Virus record (IMG/VR): IMGVR_UViG_3300019458_000027 | Location: 1 to 64,000 of that record | Length of the DNA stretch: 64,000 nucleotides | Direction: 5' to 3' (one strand) | Origin: a virus | Shown: one piece after another, positions 15,049-24,537 of the stretch | Layout of the letters: each line of letters begins with the position of its first letter | Position numbering within the stretch: position 1 is the first letter of the stretch | The notes under the pieces: generated by a model | Database searches by the model: none | What the model was told of the DNA's origin: nothing | The model's input: the letters and a program-made list of their open reading frames with translations, nothing else | Program-made: the position numbers and the translations under genes

Positions 15049-17859
15049 TTACGAAGTGGTGAACAACCTTAAATCTATGGGCCCACTTTCTATAACTGCA
15101 TTAGCGAAGGTTACTTGACTACCGAGGAAGGTTATTGAAGCATTTCCTCCAATGCTCTGTGATACCATACTATTTATATGGGCATTACCATCAACAGTAG
15201 AGGTTTCCACGATTTTAATATGGGCATTACCATCAACAGTTGCCGTTTGATCAACAATCTGAATATGGGCATTACCCGATATTGGCTCTTCCCCGCCCAG
15301 CCTAAGATGGGCATTGCCATCTATATTGGATGATATTGTGGCCTGCAAGTGTGCATTACCGCCGATATCCTGATCGAGAATTGCCAGGATATGGGCTTCT
15401 CCACCGACGCTCTCGGCTCGGTTGATGAAAGCATTACCATCTATATCACTGGTGATTGTTGCCTTGATGTGGGCTTTCCCACTAACGGTGGAGGTCTTAG
15501 TAGGATTTTCTTCGGCGTCCAGAACGTCCATCCATACGCCCAAGGCGGCCTGTAGTCCAACAAATCGAATTAAAGTATCGTCGTCTCTGGAGTGCTTTTC
15601 AGCAGCGAAACCCGGAGGAACGCCACCTGACAGGGTGGGTTGGAAATCATGGATTGGACCCTCGTCGCTCCACGTGAGAGTATCTTTATCAAACCTAGAA
15701 TGAGACACAAAATTAAATGTGCTACTGTCCGGAACAGCGGTGTCGTCAAGCCAAAAGGCGTGAATATTGCCAGCACCATCAGAAGACAGGGATACTTCTC
15801 TTCTGTCCGTTCCCGTGGCAATAAGAGTACCGACTAAATCAGTAGCGGCACCCCAAATTCCACCAGATTGCCGATTATATCGTAAGATATCTCCATCTTG
15901 TTTCCAAGCAACATAGATATTGGAAGTTCTCCTATCAATAATAAGATCAACCTCATTGGTGGTGGTGCTACCCCCAATGCTGGCAGAATCTTCTGCTCCC
16001 CAAGTCCATGTGCTAGGACCAGAAAAGGCGGCCTTAGCATAGGAAGTCGTTCTAGGGGAATGCTTCCTCCAAGCTATGTGAAGGTTGTTATCCTTATCGG
16101 CATCGGCTCCGATTCCCTGTTCTGCTCCAAGAGTAGAGAATATAGTATCAGTCTGAGTGAAAGATTGTCCATTATCTGTAGATCTGGCCCAATAGATACC
16201 GATAGGTAGTGAAGTGCCACGGGGAGCGAAGATATGAACAGAATCGTTGGGAGCGACCAATATAACGGGGTCGGCTAAACGAGAAGCTACGTTTCCCGAC
16301 AAAGTGATGACAGAATCCCAGATTCCTCCTGCTCTCCTAGCGTATTTTAGGTTACTGGGGGATGCGGCGTTATTGTGCCATACAACGTGAACACGATTGG
16401 CAGAATCGACAGCTATAGCTGGATTAAACTGGCTGCTACTTGATTGAATTGTATGACGGGTGTTGTCTGCTCCTCCATCCCCATCAGTCCAGGTGTCTCC
16501 CCCATCAGTAGACGTAGCGTAGAAAACCCCACTGTCGGTCCTAAAAGCAGCATGCAAATTTCCCAATGAATCCTTAACGATCCCGCCGCCTAAACCTAAT
16601 CCATGGCTAGTAACATTTAGGTCGGTTACTGATCTCTTTCTAGTAGAGAAGGAGGTAAATCTTGCAAAGCTAAAGTCCTGTTGTTGATATATAACGGGTA
16701 TAGTAGGGTCAGAATCAGAACTTCTTACAATGCTTGGAAATATGATCTTGTTCTTAGTGGCGTCGTCGTTTCCGTGCCCCTCCCACGTCTTATAAACACT
16801 AGCCCCTGAGGTTCCATCCCCACGAACCCAAAAGTCTCTCTTCTTATTGAAGTGGCAATATGCCGCCCTTCTGACAGTCGTAATTATCGGGCTGAATGCA
16901 TCAACAGCAGAAGCTACGAAATGAAGATCATCATGAGAATCCACACCCAACGTGGGATGCTCGTACATGCTCTCAGTTCCCGTTCCTAAATCAGCATGGG
17001 AAGACCAGTTGGACCCGCCATCGGTCGATCTAGTCCATTTTAGGGTTACATTACTTCCAGCCAAATTTTCTCGTACGAAGACCAGATAAATGTCATCCAA
17101 ACTATTGACTACCAGGGCCGCCTCTAATTCTCCTCTTGGTCCAACATTACCCCATGGGTCTGTTGATGTTGACCCCCATGTCCATACTGGCCCAGCAGAA
17201 AGAGTGGCTTTTACATAGACCGCTCTACGGTTGGATTTGCTAGCAGCGTTTAGAATATAGACTAAATGAAGATTACCGTTAGAATCTGCATCGAATCCCC
17301 ACTTTGTTCCAGATTGGCACGTAGGGGAGGTAATCTGATTTGTGGTTAATGCCCACGTCGCTCCACCATCTGTAGACCTAGCCCAAAAGACAACGTTATC
17401 GGTGGTGTTAGTTCCAACCACGTGGAGTGTAACGGAACCTGGGGTATGCGTTATTAAGTTGGGATTCTCTAAAGCTTTAGTGCCGCTGGCGATACTAGCG
17501 GTGTCCTCTGTTTGCCAAACTCCACTCACTTTTCGTCTATAATTGATCCTTTTAGGGGAGGCACCCTGATCATCCCATACGACGTGAATATTGCCGAGAG
17601 AATCAACAACAATGGATGGGTGCTTTTGACTAACCAAAGAGGAGGATACTTGAAAGGATGAACCGGCCCCGCCACCCTCTCCATCTTCCCAGGTCTGTCC
17701 CCCGTCGGTAGAAGTAGCGTAGAAGATACCTGTAGCACCGTCTTTAGACCATACAGCATGTAGTCCTCCGATAGAATCCTTGGCAATTGCTCTACCAAAG
17801 GTCTTGGCTGAGTCGGCCCCGATAACAACAGAACTTACTGTAGTAGGTCTTTGTGCCAT
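15049..17859 (-). CDS. Asp-box (BNR) beta-propeller tail protein (936 aa)
   Basis: Five or more Asp-box motifs of the form STDGGxTW are present (for example STDGGQTWEDG near residue 48 and STDGGDTWTDG near residue 445). They are spaced with HxVW strands as in sialidase-type propellers. The two halves look like an internal duplication (residues 1-400 and 415-760). The C-terminal 150 residues are about ten GNAHI repeats. Likely a receptor-binding or glycan-recognising tail protein; no catalytic residues can be assigned. Confidence 0.75.
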   Translation of the reverse strand: MAQRPTTVSSVVIGADSAKTFGRAIAKDSIGGLHAVWSKDGATGIFYATSTDGGQTWEDGEGGGAGSSFQVSSSLVSQKHPSIVVDSLGNIHVVWDDQGASPKRINYRRKVSGVWQTEDTASIASGTKALENPNLITHTPGSVTLHVVGTNTTDNVVFWARSTDGGATWALTTNQITSPTCQSGTKWGFDADSNGNLHLVYILNAASKSNRRAVYVKATLSAGPVWTWGSTSTDPWGNVGPRGELEAALVVNSLDDIYLVFVRENLAGSNVTLKWTRSTDGGSNWSSHADLGTGTESMYEHPTLGVDSHDDLHFVASAVDAFSPIITTVRRAAYCHFNKKRDFWVRGDGTSGASVYKTWEGHGNDDATKNKIIFPSIVRSSDSDPTIPVIYQQQDFSFARFTSFSTRKRSVTDLNVTSHGLGLGGGIVKDSLGNLHAAFRTDSGVFYATSTDGGDTWTDGDGGADNTRHTIQSSSSQFNPAIAVDSANRVHVVWHNNAASPSNLKYARRAGGIWDSVITLSGNVASRLADPVILVAPNDSVHIFAPRGTSLPIGIYWARSTDNGQSFTQTDTIFSTLGAEQGIGADADKDNNLHIAWRKHSPRTTSYAKAAFSGPSTWTWGAEDSASIGGSTTTNEVDLIIDRRTSNIYVAWKQDGDILRYNRQSGGIWGAATDLVGTLIATGTDRREVSLSSDGAGNIHAFWLDDTAVPDSSTFNFVSHSRFDKDTLTWSDEGPIHDFQPTLSGGVPPGFAAEKHSRDDDTLIRFVGLQAALGVWMDVLDAEENPTKTSTVSGKAHIKATITSDIDGNAFINRAESVGGEAHILAILDQDIGGNAHLQATISSNIDGNAHLRLGGEEPISGNAHIQIVDQTATVDGNAHIKIVETSTVDGNAHINSMVSQSIGGNASITFLGSQVTFANAVIESGPIDLRLFTTS
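15095..15495 (-). repeat. Array of about ten GNAHI repeats (DNA and protein)
   Basis: Units of 14-15 codons with consensus xxIDGNAHIxxxxxx give visibly repeated DNA, for example two near-identical copies of ATGGGCATTACCATCAACAG (plus strand) at about 15178 and 15220. A regular strand-turn period suggests a small beta-helix or solenoid. Confidence 0.8.
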
Positions 17860-18287
17860 TAGACTGTGTACTCCGTTGGGTCAGCCGTGGTAAGACTGAT
17901 TGTGTAGGTTAAAAGATTGGCTCTCTCTAGATTGTCGAATTGAACGCCTTCGGGGGTCGGAATAGCTTTATAGAAGACGTGATTCCCCGCAGCGATGATA
18001 TGGAGTTGACCAGGCCCCGTGCCAATACCACTAGCCAAATCTTTTCTTTTCTGGTCTAGTATAAGGAAGTTAACTGGGGTGGTGAATAAAACTCCTTTTA
18101 CCACGATAGTTCTTTGAGCCAACCCCTGGAGTTGGATTACGGCTCCATCTGACAGAGGCAGGATGAATGCAGCTTGTCTCTTATTAGGGGAGTTTCTTTG
18201 AATAGTAGGAATAGGACTGAATGTATAAGTACCATCTGTTCCGTCAACTCCTCTACGCCATTCTATGGTCACCTGTGGTGGAATCAT
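17859..18287 (-). CDS. Distal-tail-like protein (142 aa)
   Basis: Lies directly after the tape measure, where distal tail proteins are usually found. The sequence is beta-rich with one helix (PVNFLILDQKRKDLASGIG) and ends in a TVSL-type strand, compatible with a Dit-like ring protein. Stop and next start overlap as TAATG. The call rests on position and size. Confidence 0.5.
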   Translation of the reverse strand: MIPPQVTIEWRRGVDGTDGTYTFSPIPTIQRNSPNKRQAAFILPLSDGAVIQLQGLAQRTIVVKGVLFTTPVNFLILDQKRKDLASGIGTGPGQLHIIAAGNHVFYKAIPTPEGVQFDNLERANLLTYTISLTTADPTEYTV

Positions 18288-18290
18288 CTT

Positions 18291-20573
18291 TTACCTCGGA
18301 GTCTGTGTCCTTCCTCTAGAAATTCTCTCTCTATTCAATTCGGCTCTGGTTCGGGCTTGAATATCCAATACGGCCTCTTGGACTTGCCTTCTGAGGTCTT
18401 CTACACTAAATCCAAGCTCCACCGTAACACGGTTTTCCAACTGGGTTTGTAATCTCTGGATGATTTGTTCCTCTGGAGCAGTAACCCCACCAAGCTCCAA
18501 CTGAGTTTCTCTTCGAACATTAGCAAGAGCTTCCTTAGTTTGCTTGTCTAAATCTCGTGGAATGAAGAACTGCCCCAATCCTCGATCCCTAAGAGAGGGA
18601 TCGTTACGAAAATCCTCGGAAGCAGCTATGAAGGCGGCCTTAAATCTAGGATTGGTCAGAGCTTCTTGCACAATTTCAGCATTTTGCTGAACAAACTTTT
18701 CTACACCGCTTCTTCGAAGGTCAGCAATAGCTCGATCTACGGCTCTTTCCTCAGAAAGGCGTTGCTCTCTGGTTTTACCGAGAGCTTTTGTAAACTCGTC
18801 CAAATCGATTTGGTTAATCGATTTTCTTAGTTCGATGATCTTGATAGCGGCATCGCTCTCGGCCTTAACCCTAAGACTTGTTCTTTCAATCTCGGTAAGA
18901 CCCTCGTTGGCCAAGATTTCGGCTCTCTGGTTGGCTAATTCGGCTCGGATAAGGTCTAGTTCCTCTAAGAATCGGGCCCTATCTAGCTCCGATCTCCTGA
19001 TATTAAGAAGCTGAGCGTTACCTAAAGCAGACCTAAGTTGCTCATCGGCTAGGGCCCTCTCTACCGTTAATAAACTCCTTCCAGCATCTATTCGAGCTTT
19101 CTGCTCGGCTACATTCTGAGCAAGAACCGATTGAATGGCTTCTCTAGCAAGAATAGTTCTAAGTCTCCTCTGAGATTCCAAGTCTTGGGTCGAAGCAGCT
19201 AGCTTATCGGCCGTATCCTTAATCTGTTGTTCTCTGGCCGCAGCAAATCTATCAAGGGTGACCTTGGCAAGTTTTTTCTCAGTTTCCTCTGAGAGATCAG
19301 CAAATTTCTGCTCTAATCTGATTCTCTCTTCTAGAGAAGAAATAACTTTATCAATGGCAACCTTTTCTCTCTCTAGAGAAGTGGTTCGTGTTTCCCCTCC
19401 AGGGGTTCTTCTAGCTTCCTCTATTTGTTTTGCCAAATCCTCGGACCTCTTGGCAAAGATATCCAATTGTCTGCTACTTTCTCTAAATCCCGCTACAGTC
19501 TCACCTGCTAGAAGACGCTTTGCGATAAGAGCACGATTGGAGGCCCCAACCTCCTGCTCAATCTTTCTCAAGCTCCTTTCAGAAGCTTGCTCTATAGCGA
19601 TACTAACGGCGGTAATGGCACCAGCTAGCACCAATAAACCTCCACCGGCGAGGGTAGCAGCCCTAAGAGAAATCGACAGTCTAGACAAAGACGGAATAAG
19701 ACTTAGAATAGTGCCACCAAGTGCTCGAACGTTTATAAATAGAAGTCCAAATCCCCTTCCTAATGGCCCAAGAATCAACCCTAAAGCTGTAAGTCCAGCC
19801 AATAGCGATCCCGAAGCCACAGCTGCGGTCAAGATGGGGGTAGGGATAGAGTTTATGGCTCTCAGAAAGGCCGTTACCAGAGGTAAAGTTTGATCTCCTA
19901 ATACCTGACTAACATTTTGAAATCGGTTAGTTAGGATAGCTAACTGACCAGCGGCCGTTTTCCCGTCTTTCTCGGCAAATCCTCCAAATCTTCTACTGAG
20001 TTCTGCAATTAATTCGCCGTTTTTCTGTAGTTCCCTAGCTTGACCAGAGCTTAGTCCTGTAATACGAGACAAAAGAACTACCGTTCCAGCTTGTGCTCTC
20101 GCTAGGGCCAGCGTTACCGTGGACAGTTCCCTTCCTGTGGCAGCGGCGATATCCTGGGCCAACACCAATAGTTGTTGGGCCCTTGCTGCTGATTGAGTAA
20201 AATTAATCAACTGGCTAAGGGCCTGTAGGGATTGCGTAGATTGGAATTTTGTTAATTCAGACTGTTTTTCGGCTAGAGCCTCAAAATCCTTTACTAGAGA
20301 GCTACCAGAAAGACCGAGAAGATCAAGTTGATTTCGAAGTCGAGTTACGACCTTTTCGTTTTCTATAGCTTGTTTTGTAAACTCGGTTAACCCAGCAGCA
20401 ATGGCTACCGATCCCGCAATCTGCAAAAAGTTTTTAAAAGAAAAAGACAGCTTCTCGGTTTGAGTTTGAGCACCTTTAATCTGACTGACCATTCCAGATA
20501 GTCTGTTGCGCAAATCCTCAAAACCTTGGGGATCGAGCTTTGCTAAGAGTTGCAGGATTAGACTACTAGCCAT
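18291..20573 (-). CDS. Tape measure protein (760 aa)
   Basis: Residues 30-150 have the N-terminal tape-measure pattern, with KQAIENEKVVTRLRNQLDLL and SQLINFTQSAARAQQLLVLA. Hydrophobic segments follow at about residues 240-330 (GLTALGLILGPLGRGFGLLF and LAGGGLLVLAGAITAVSIAI). The rest is long coiled coil. It sets tail length and is likely released on DNA injection. Its start overlaps the end of the frameshifted chaperone gene (TAATG), the standard order in long-tailed phages. Confidence 0.85.
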   Translation of the reverse strand: MASSLILQLLAKLDPQGFEDLRNRLSGMVSQIKGAQTQTEKLSFSFKNFLQIAGSVAIAAGLTEFTKQAIENEKVVTRLRNQLDLLGLSGSSLVKDFEALAEKQSELTKFQSTQSLQALSQLINFTQSAARAQQLLVLAQDIAAATGRELSTVTLALARAQAGTVVLLSRITGLSSGQARELQKNGELIAELSRRFGGFAEKDGKTAAGQLAILTNRFQNVSQVLGDQTLPLVTAFLRAINSIPTPILTAAVASGSLLAGLTALGLILGPLGRGFGLLFINVRALGGTILSLIPSLSRLSISLRAATLAGGGLLVLAGAITAVSIAIEQASERSLRKIEQEVGASNRALIAKRLLAGETVAGFRESSRQLDIFAKRSEDLAKQIEEARRTPGGETRTTSLEREKVAIDKVISSLEERIRLEQKFADLSEETEKKLAKVTLDRFAAAREQQIKDTADKLAASTQDLESQRRLRTILAREAIQSVLAQNVAEQKARIDAGRSLLTVERALADEQLRSALGNAQLLNIRRSELDRARFLEELDLIRAELANQRAEILANEGLTEIERTSLRVKAESDAAIKIIELRKSINQIDLDEFTKALGKTREQRLSEERAVDRAIADLRRSGVEKFVQQNAEIVQEALTNPRFKAAFIAASEDFRNDPSLRDRGLGQFFIPRDLDKQTKEALANVRRETQLELGGVTAPEEQIIQRLQTQLENRVTVELGFSVEDLRRQVQEAVLDIQARTRAELNRERISRGRTQTPR

Positions 20574-20772
20574 TACCTATTCACGACCTTTACTGTATAC
20601 TTGTCTCGTTTGTCTTGTAAAGACTTAGATTCCAAGTCGATAACATAGGCCACCGCCTCAGCAATAATGGCGTATTGCTCCCACGTTAAACCTTCAATCG
20701 ACCCAGACTTAAATAAGGACAATCCTGCGGAGCGAGACACAGAAAGTTGGGACAAGAACTGTGCGCTCCTTA
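20573..20772 (-). CDS. Tail assembly chaperone, -1 frame extension (T-like part)
   Basis: No good independent start exists for this frame. After a -1 slip at 20776-20782 translation continues as LVRSAQFLSQLSVSRSAG to the stop at 20573, adding 67 residues. The product is a second, longer chaperone (about 253 residues) of the GT type. The extension ends against the tape measure start, as in lambda-like systems. Production by frameshifting is inferred from sequence. Confidence 0.75.
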
Positions 20773-21333
20773 CGAGTTTTTTCTTTCGTCCGCAGAAAGG
20801 CCGATTTTGGTCATATAAAGATCAAACAGATCGTTCACCGTCTCATCGGGAAGAACAGCAATTTCTTCTAGATTCTTGAAAAACTTGGTTTTGCCGTCCT
20901 TCTGCTTCAATGCAAAATAAACGGTTAAAATCTTCTGCTCGATAATGGACATGAGAAGCTGAATGTCCAAGTCGTAGTTCATCTTCCTTGTTTCCAACTG
21001 AGCTTCGGCGATCCCCGCCTTGATCAGTTGAATCTCCCTATAAGTAATGGGAGTTAAATACCCTTGAATTTTGTCATTTTCCAGCTTACCTAGTTCATCC
21101 TCGGCATTCTTGAGGACGGTAGAATAATCGTCTGGTTTGCTGGAATCTTCAAGGGCTTTACGAAGATTGGCTACTTGTTCCTTAGCAGCTTCCACCAGAG
21201 GCCGATACTTATAAACATCAACCTCCACTTTATCAGTGAAAAGCTTCGCTAGGGTTTTGGAAGCTTCCCCATCCTTCTCTATAGCGTCAGCAACACCCTG
21301 CTTTTCCTCTTTTGTCATTTCTTTATTGTCCAC
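20770..21333 (-). CDS. Tail assembly chaperone (G-like)
   Basis: GTG at 21333 (VDNKEMTKEEKQGVADAIEK) follows GGAGGG; the longer frame starts before that site. The 187-residue helical acidic protein lies between tail tube and tape measure. Its 3' end has the slippery heptamer two codons before the stop. Such chaperones coat the tape measure during tube assembly. No sequence family is recognised, but position and frameshift make the role clear. Confidence 0.75.
   Translation of the reverse strand: MDNKEMTKEEKQGVADAIEKDGEASKTLAKLFTDKVEVDVYKYRPLVEAAKEQVANLRKALEDSSKPDDYSTVLKNAEDELGKLENDKIQGYLTPITYREIQLIKAGIAEAQLETRKMNYDLDIQLLMSIIEQKILTVYFALKQKDGKTKFFKNLEEIAVLPDETVNDLFDLYMTKIGLSADERKNS
20776..20782 (-). 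promoter_or_regulatory. -1 ribosomal frameshift site A-AAA-AAC
   Basis: Codons AGA AAA AAC TCG TAA contain A_AAA_AAC in the correct zero-frame phase. The -1 frame continues without a stop into the 20573-20755 frame. No strong stimulatory stem was identified downstream; AAGGAG lies four bases past the heptamer. Confidence 0.8.
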
Positions 21334-21387
21334 GATTGTACCCTCCAAAGACACAAATATCCCGAATCACCCAATATTTCCCGAATG

Positions 21388-21472
21388 AAAAAAGAGGGGT
21401 GGGAGTAGTAGATCGTCGGGACAGCAATCCACACTACCGTAAAGACGTGGGTGGCGTCTGTACCCACCCCTC
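21388..21472 (-). terminator. Large terminator between tail tube and chaperone genes
   Basis: GAGGGGTGGG (21394-21403) pairs with CCCACCCCTC (21463-21472) and a T6 run follows in the minus sense (21393-21388). The 59-base loop can form further short stems (GACG/CGTC). It would limit expression of the genes after the abundant tail tube. Confidence 0.75.
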
Positions 21473-21496
21473 AAAGTCATTTTCCTCCGTTAGCTA

Positions 21497-22252
21497 TTAC
21501 GGAAGGAAGATTGTAACAACTTCCCAAATGTCGGTCGCTAAGGGTTCAGAAGTAACCTCAAACTCCGTAGCGGACAGAGTGTAACCTGTCGTAACAGCAT
21601 CCCCATTCTTTCTGACCTGGATGGCACGTGTGCCAAATCCAAAGTCTTGAGGAAGGGTAACGGCCGATTCATCCAACGTGATCTTGTATGGACCAGGGTT
21701 GGCAGGAAAGTTCTTATCAACTCTAGAGTTTCCGTTGACAAGAGACTGTTCGTACACTGATGGATCCGGCGCATTCGCCAAAATCCTGGTGTACAGAAGC
21801 CCATGCTCCTTAATCCTGATAACGTTAGTACCAGAACCATCCACCGTAATCCTAGATTCCTCTTTAACGGGTTCAGCCGAACCCTGCCCCTTGGTGCGAA
21901 CATCTCGGCAGAAGATCGACTCGAAAATATCCCCGTTGCTATCCTTAATGTTAAGGACAACCTCCAAAATCTGGAGATTGGATGGGTCGTTAATCACCAC
22001 ACCCGTAGGATCGAGGTCGTTCAGAGCAGCATCCACCAGCTTTGAGTCCGTGTCGAAATAATCGAAACGAACGTCAACACCGTCGAACGAAACGAGAACC
22101 GCTGCAGCTTCCAGGTTATCGAACTCGTTAATCGTTCTTTCGGTAAAGCGGGGAGTGTAGTCAAAACTCTGAGCCAACGGAACTCGATAAGCTCCGTGAG
22201 ACTTGCTAACCAATTCAATCTTGGTAGCGACTCCTCTTACAAATTCAGGCAT
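21497..22252 (-). CDS. Major tail tube protein (251 aa)
   Basis: Strong AGGAGGTG site, beta-rich sequence, position after the tail terminator gene and a large terminator behind it all fit the abundant tube protein. Residues 1-130 resemble a tube domain (RTINEFDNLEAAAVLVSF then DYFDTDSKLVDAAL). The C-terminal 60 residues (RKNGDAVTTGYTLSATEFEV) look like an added surface beta domain. No sheath gene is next to it, supporting a non-contractile tail. Confidence 0.75.
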   Translation of the reverse strand: MPEFVRGVATKIELVSKSHGAYRVPLAQSFDYTPRFTERTINEFDNLEAAAVLVSFDGVDVRFDYFDTDSKLVDAALNDLDPTGVVINDPSNLQILEVVLNIKDSNGDIFESIFCRDVRTKGQGSAEPVKEESRITVDGSGTNVIRIKEHGLLYTRILANAPDPSVYEQSLVNGNSRVDKNFPANPGPYKITLDESAVTLPQDFGFGTRAIQVRKNGDAVTTGYTLSATEFEVTSEPLATDIWEVVTIFLP

Positions 22253-22293
22253 ATCAAAACACCTCCTATTTTAACTTCTGCTATAGACAGAAG

Positions 22294-22899
22294 TTATATG
22301 TTTTCTAACAACTCAAACCAGAATACTCTCACAAGAAGTTTAATCCTGCGAATCTGCTGATTCACTGGATCAATCAAAAATCTTTCGTTAATGGCGTTAG
22401 CAGATGGGTCGATTACGATTTGCCCCACCACAGGACTTCCTAATTCATCTATGGCTTTCAGATCGATCTTAGGTAGGATCGGCAAACCTGTATCTTCATT
22501 TATCTTTCCTGCATTAACAAGTGCGAAGATCACCTTATCACGAAGATTACGAACATTCTTTGTGGCACTAGCACTTTTGTCTAGACTATCCCAACAATTT
22601 ATTTCTATTAATGTTTGATTCTTTACTCCTTTTATCGGTTTCCCAGAGCTATCAAATCCTAGTAGGTTATCGTCAAAGGCAAAATCACCTAAATTAAACA
22701 ACCCCACCTCGGCCGTAGTAATGCCAGGGAATTGCATAGGAGCTATGGGGTTATCAAACTCGAAGAAAAAAGTCTTACCGATACCTAGACTGGTGCCACC
22801 CACTTGGCCCCCGTCAATATTGGCAACCAGGTAGTCATTGAGGGAGGCCAACATGGCCTCCTTACCAGTCTGATGATGAAATCCTGAGGGTATCGACAT
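22294..22899 (-). CDS. Tail terminator/completion-like protein (201 aa)
   Basis: Alpha/beta protein starting MSIPSGFHHQTGKEAMLASL, with LIEINCWDSLDKSASATKNV and a central NLRDKVIFALVNAG helix. These are the features of tail terminator proteins, which cap the tube. It lies between the HK97 gp10-like gene and the tail tube. Start overlaps the upstream stop as TAATG. Confidence 0.65.
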   Translation of the reverse strand: MSIPSGFHHQTGKEAMLASLNDYLVANIDGGQVGGTSLGIGKTFFFEFDNPIAPMQFPGITTAEVGLFNLGDFAFDDNLLGFDSSGKPIKGVKNQTLIEINCWDSLDKSASATKNVRNLRDKVIFALVNAGKINEDTGLPILPKIDLKAIDELGSPVVGQIVIDPSANAINERFLIDPVNQQIRRIKLLVRVFWFELLENI

Positions 22900-23516
22900 T
22901 ATGAGGTAATCTCCAATTCTTCGTCGGGGGTGTCTAAATCAACAACTTTTCCCTCTTGTGAAATTTTCTTAAACCACGATTCAAAGATGACCGGAAACCA
23001 AAGTTCTGCTTTGTAACGGGATAATTCCAGAAAGTGCCTACCCTGAATGAGACTGGTTCCAAACTCCAAATACTCTCCATGGGGGACATTATTGATGAGA
23101 ATAACGTTAAAGGGGTTATCCTGAAATTCGGATTCAGTCTTTCCTTTGGCAATCAAAGAGGGATCCCAGTGATACTCCTGGAAGTAAGGAGTTTTATTGG
23201 CAGCTTTCCATGGATCGTAGAGAGCGGTGTCAAAAAACTGGCGATCATATGATTGACTGTATTTATCCAGTATGGAGGTCCAACCCCCTCGAAGTTCCCC
23301 GCCGTCTACTGGTGTTAATCTGATAAGATATTTATGAACCTGAAATACATACCGCAAGAAAACGGCTTCGGCTCTCTTAGTAAACTCGTCCTTCATATCA
23401 AACCATTGCTTAATTAACTCTGGATTCTCAATAGTCAGGGATACCCTAAAGGCCCCTCCCGATCTTTCAAGGTCTTCACGGGACAAAATGGATTGGCTGC
23501 CAATGGAAAATGGCAT
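22899..23516 (-). CDS. HK97 gp10-like neck/tail completion protein (205 aa)
   Basis: Contains IRLTPVDGGELRGGWTSILD (residues 65-84) and YLEFGTSLIQGRHFLELSRY (residues 150-169), the two signatures of the HK97 gp10 family. These proteins act at the head-tail joint. Coupled by TAATG to both neighbours. Confidence 0.75.
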   Translation of the reverse strand: MPFSIGSQSILSREDLERSGGAFRVSLTIENPELIKQWFDMKDEFTKRAEAVFLRYVFQVHKYLIRLTPVDGGELRGGWTSILDKYSQSYDRQFFDTALYDPWKAANKTPYFQEYHWDPSLIAKGKTESEFQDNPFNVILINNVPHGEYLEFGTSLIQGRHFLELSRYKAELWFPVIFESWFKKISQEGKVVDLDTPDEELEITS

Positions 23517-23926
23517 TATCCTACCTTCCCTACCTTTCTTACAGCATAGGAGAAGACATGATCTGATTCTGCTATAGTATTAGTCTGTACCTTACCAACT
23601 ATGCGATATTCATGCCCACGATAGATAAGTCTATCCCCAGGTTGTCCTTGATCTTCTTGTTTAAGCTCTTCAAATAATTGCAGTTGCATGTCCCCCACTT
23701 GGTAAATACCACCAGAGTACATAATGTCTTGTGGGGACAGACCAGAGATTACAACTTTGCTCTTTTTTACTAGATAGGTGAAAGTCCTAGCGATACCGTG
23801 AGCGGGATTTCCTGCTATTTCGCCGGTGTGAATTTTAAGAAGGACAAATTCGTTAGCCACTCTAACGCTATCCAACAGAAGGTCACGAATGAAAGCACCA
23901 TCCCCATCTCGAACTAGATCGGCCAT
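23516..23926 (-). CDS. Head closure / head-tail stopper-like protein (136 aa)
   Basis: Small beta-rich protein with GGIYQVGDMQLQLFEELKQE and RLIYRGHEYRIVGKVQTN, the barrel layout of SPP1 gp16-like stoppers. It sits between the adaptor and gp10-like genes, as in other siphoviruses. Family call by motif and order. Confidence 0.65.
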   Translation of the reverse strand: MADLVRDGDGAFIRDLLLDSVRVANEFVLLKIHTGEIAGNPAHGIARTFTYLVKKSKVVISGLSPQDIMYSGGIYQVGDMQLQLFEELKQEDQGQPGDRLIYRGHEYRIVGKVQTNTIAESDHVFSYAVRKVGKVG

Positions 23927-23928
23927 GG

Positions 23929-24537
23929 TTACTCCAAACGACTGGAAGTGTTATAATATCTGAGTGAGTTCATTTGGGAAGCTAATTGCTCCTCGTTTGT
24001 TTCGATAATTTTGGTAAAGTGGTCAACGATGGTGTTTTTGTCCATACTACGGCCAGCAATTGAAACAGAGAAATAATCCTTAGCTTCTATAACTAACCTC
24101 TTTAAAACGTTGGTATAGACTCTTTTGGTAATGGCTTCCACATAAGGGTCGGCTACATCGGTCGGGTCTATCGTTCTGTAAACACCCGTAGCAATTTCTT
24201 TCCTGGCCGGTTCCAATTCTTCGGTTAGTTCGGCATCCGTAAATGGGTCGAAGTCATAGGTAACCCTAACCACATCGCTGGTTGCTACCGTTAGGGTAAC
24301 CTTCCCGTTAGTGGCATCAATTACATAGTCAGCGGAGAATAAGGTCGTCTCCACTCCCAAGGAATCAATCTTTCTAACCTGTGGGACCGGGAACGATCTC
24401 CAATTTTTATGACGAGATTGAAATACCGTAGCGGGGAGGGCTGTCGTGTTAGACAAATCCTCATCTCTAATGCTTACTTGGATATTCGAAAGTCGTCTTT
24501 TTACCCCTGTAAGTAGGGAAGCAAGGGTTGTTGGCAT
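23929..24537 (-). CDS. Head-tail connector/adaptor-related protein (202 aa)
   Basis: The middle part has SADYVIDATNGKVTLTVATS (residues 68-87) and the C-terminus is helical (VYTNVLKRLVIEAKDYFSVS). It lies in the neck gene block. It may be a connector component or a neck decoration; no precise family is recognised. Confidence 0.5.
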   Translation of the reverse strand: MPTTLASLLTGVKRRLSNIQVSIRDEDLSNTTALPATVFQSRHKNWRSFPVPQVRKIDSLGVETTLFSADYVIDATNGKVTLTVATSDVVRVTYDFDPFTDAELTEELEPARKEIATGVYRTIDPTDVADPYVEAITKRVYTNVLKRLVIEAKDYFSVSIAGRSMDKNTIVDHFTKIIETNEEQLASQMNSLRYYNTSSRLE

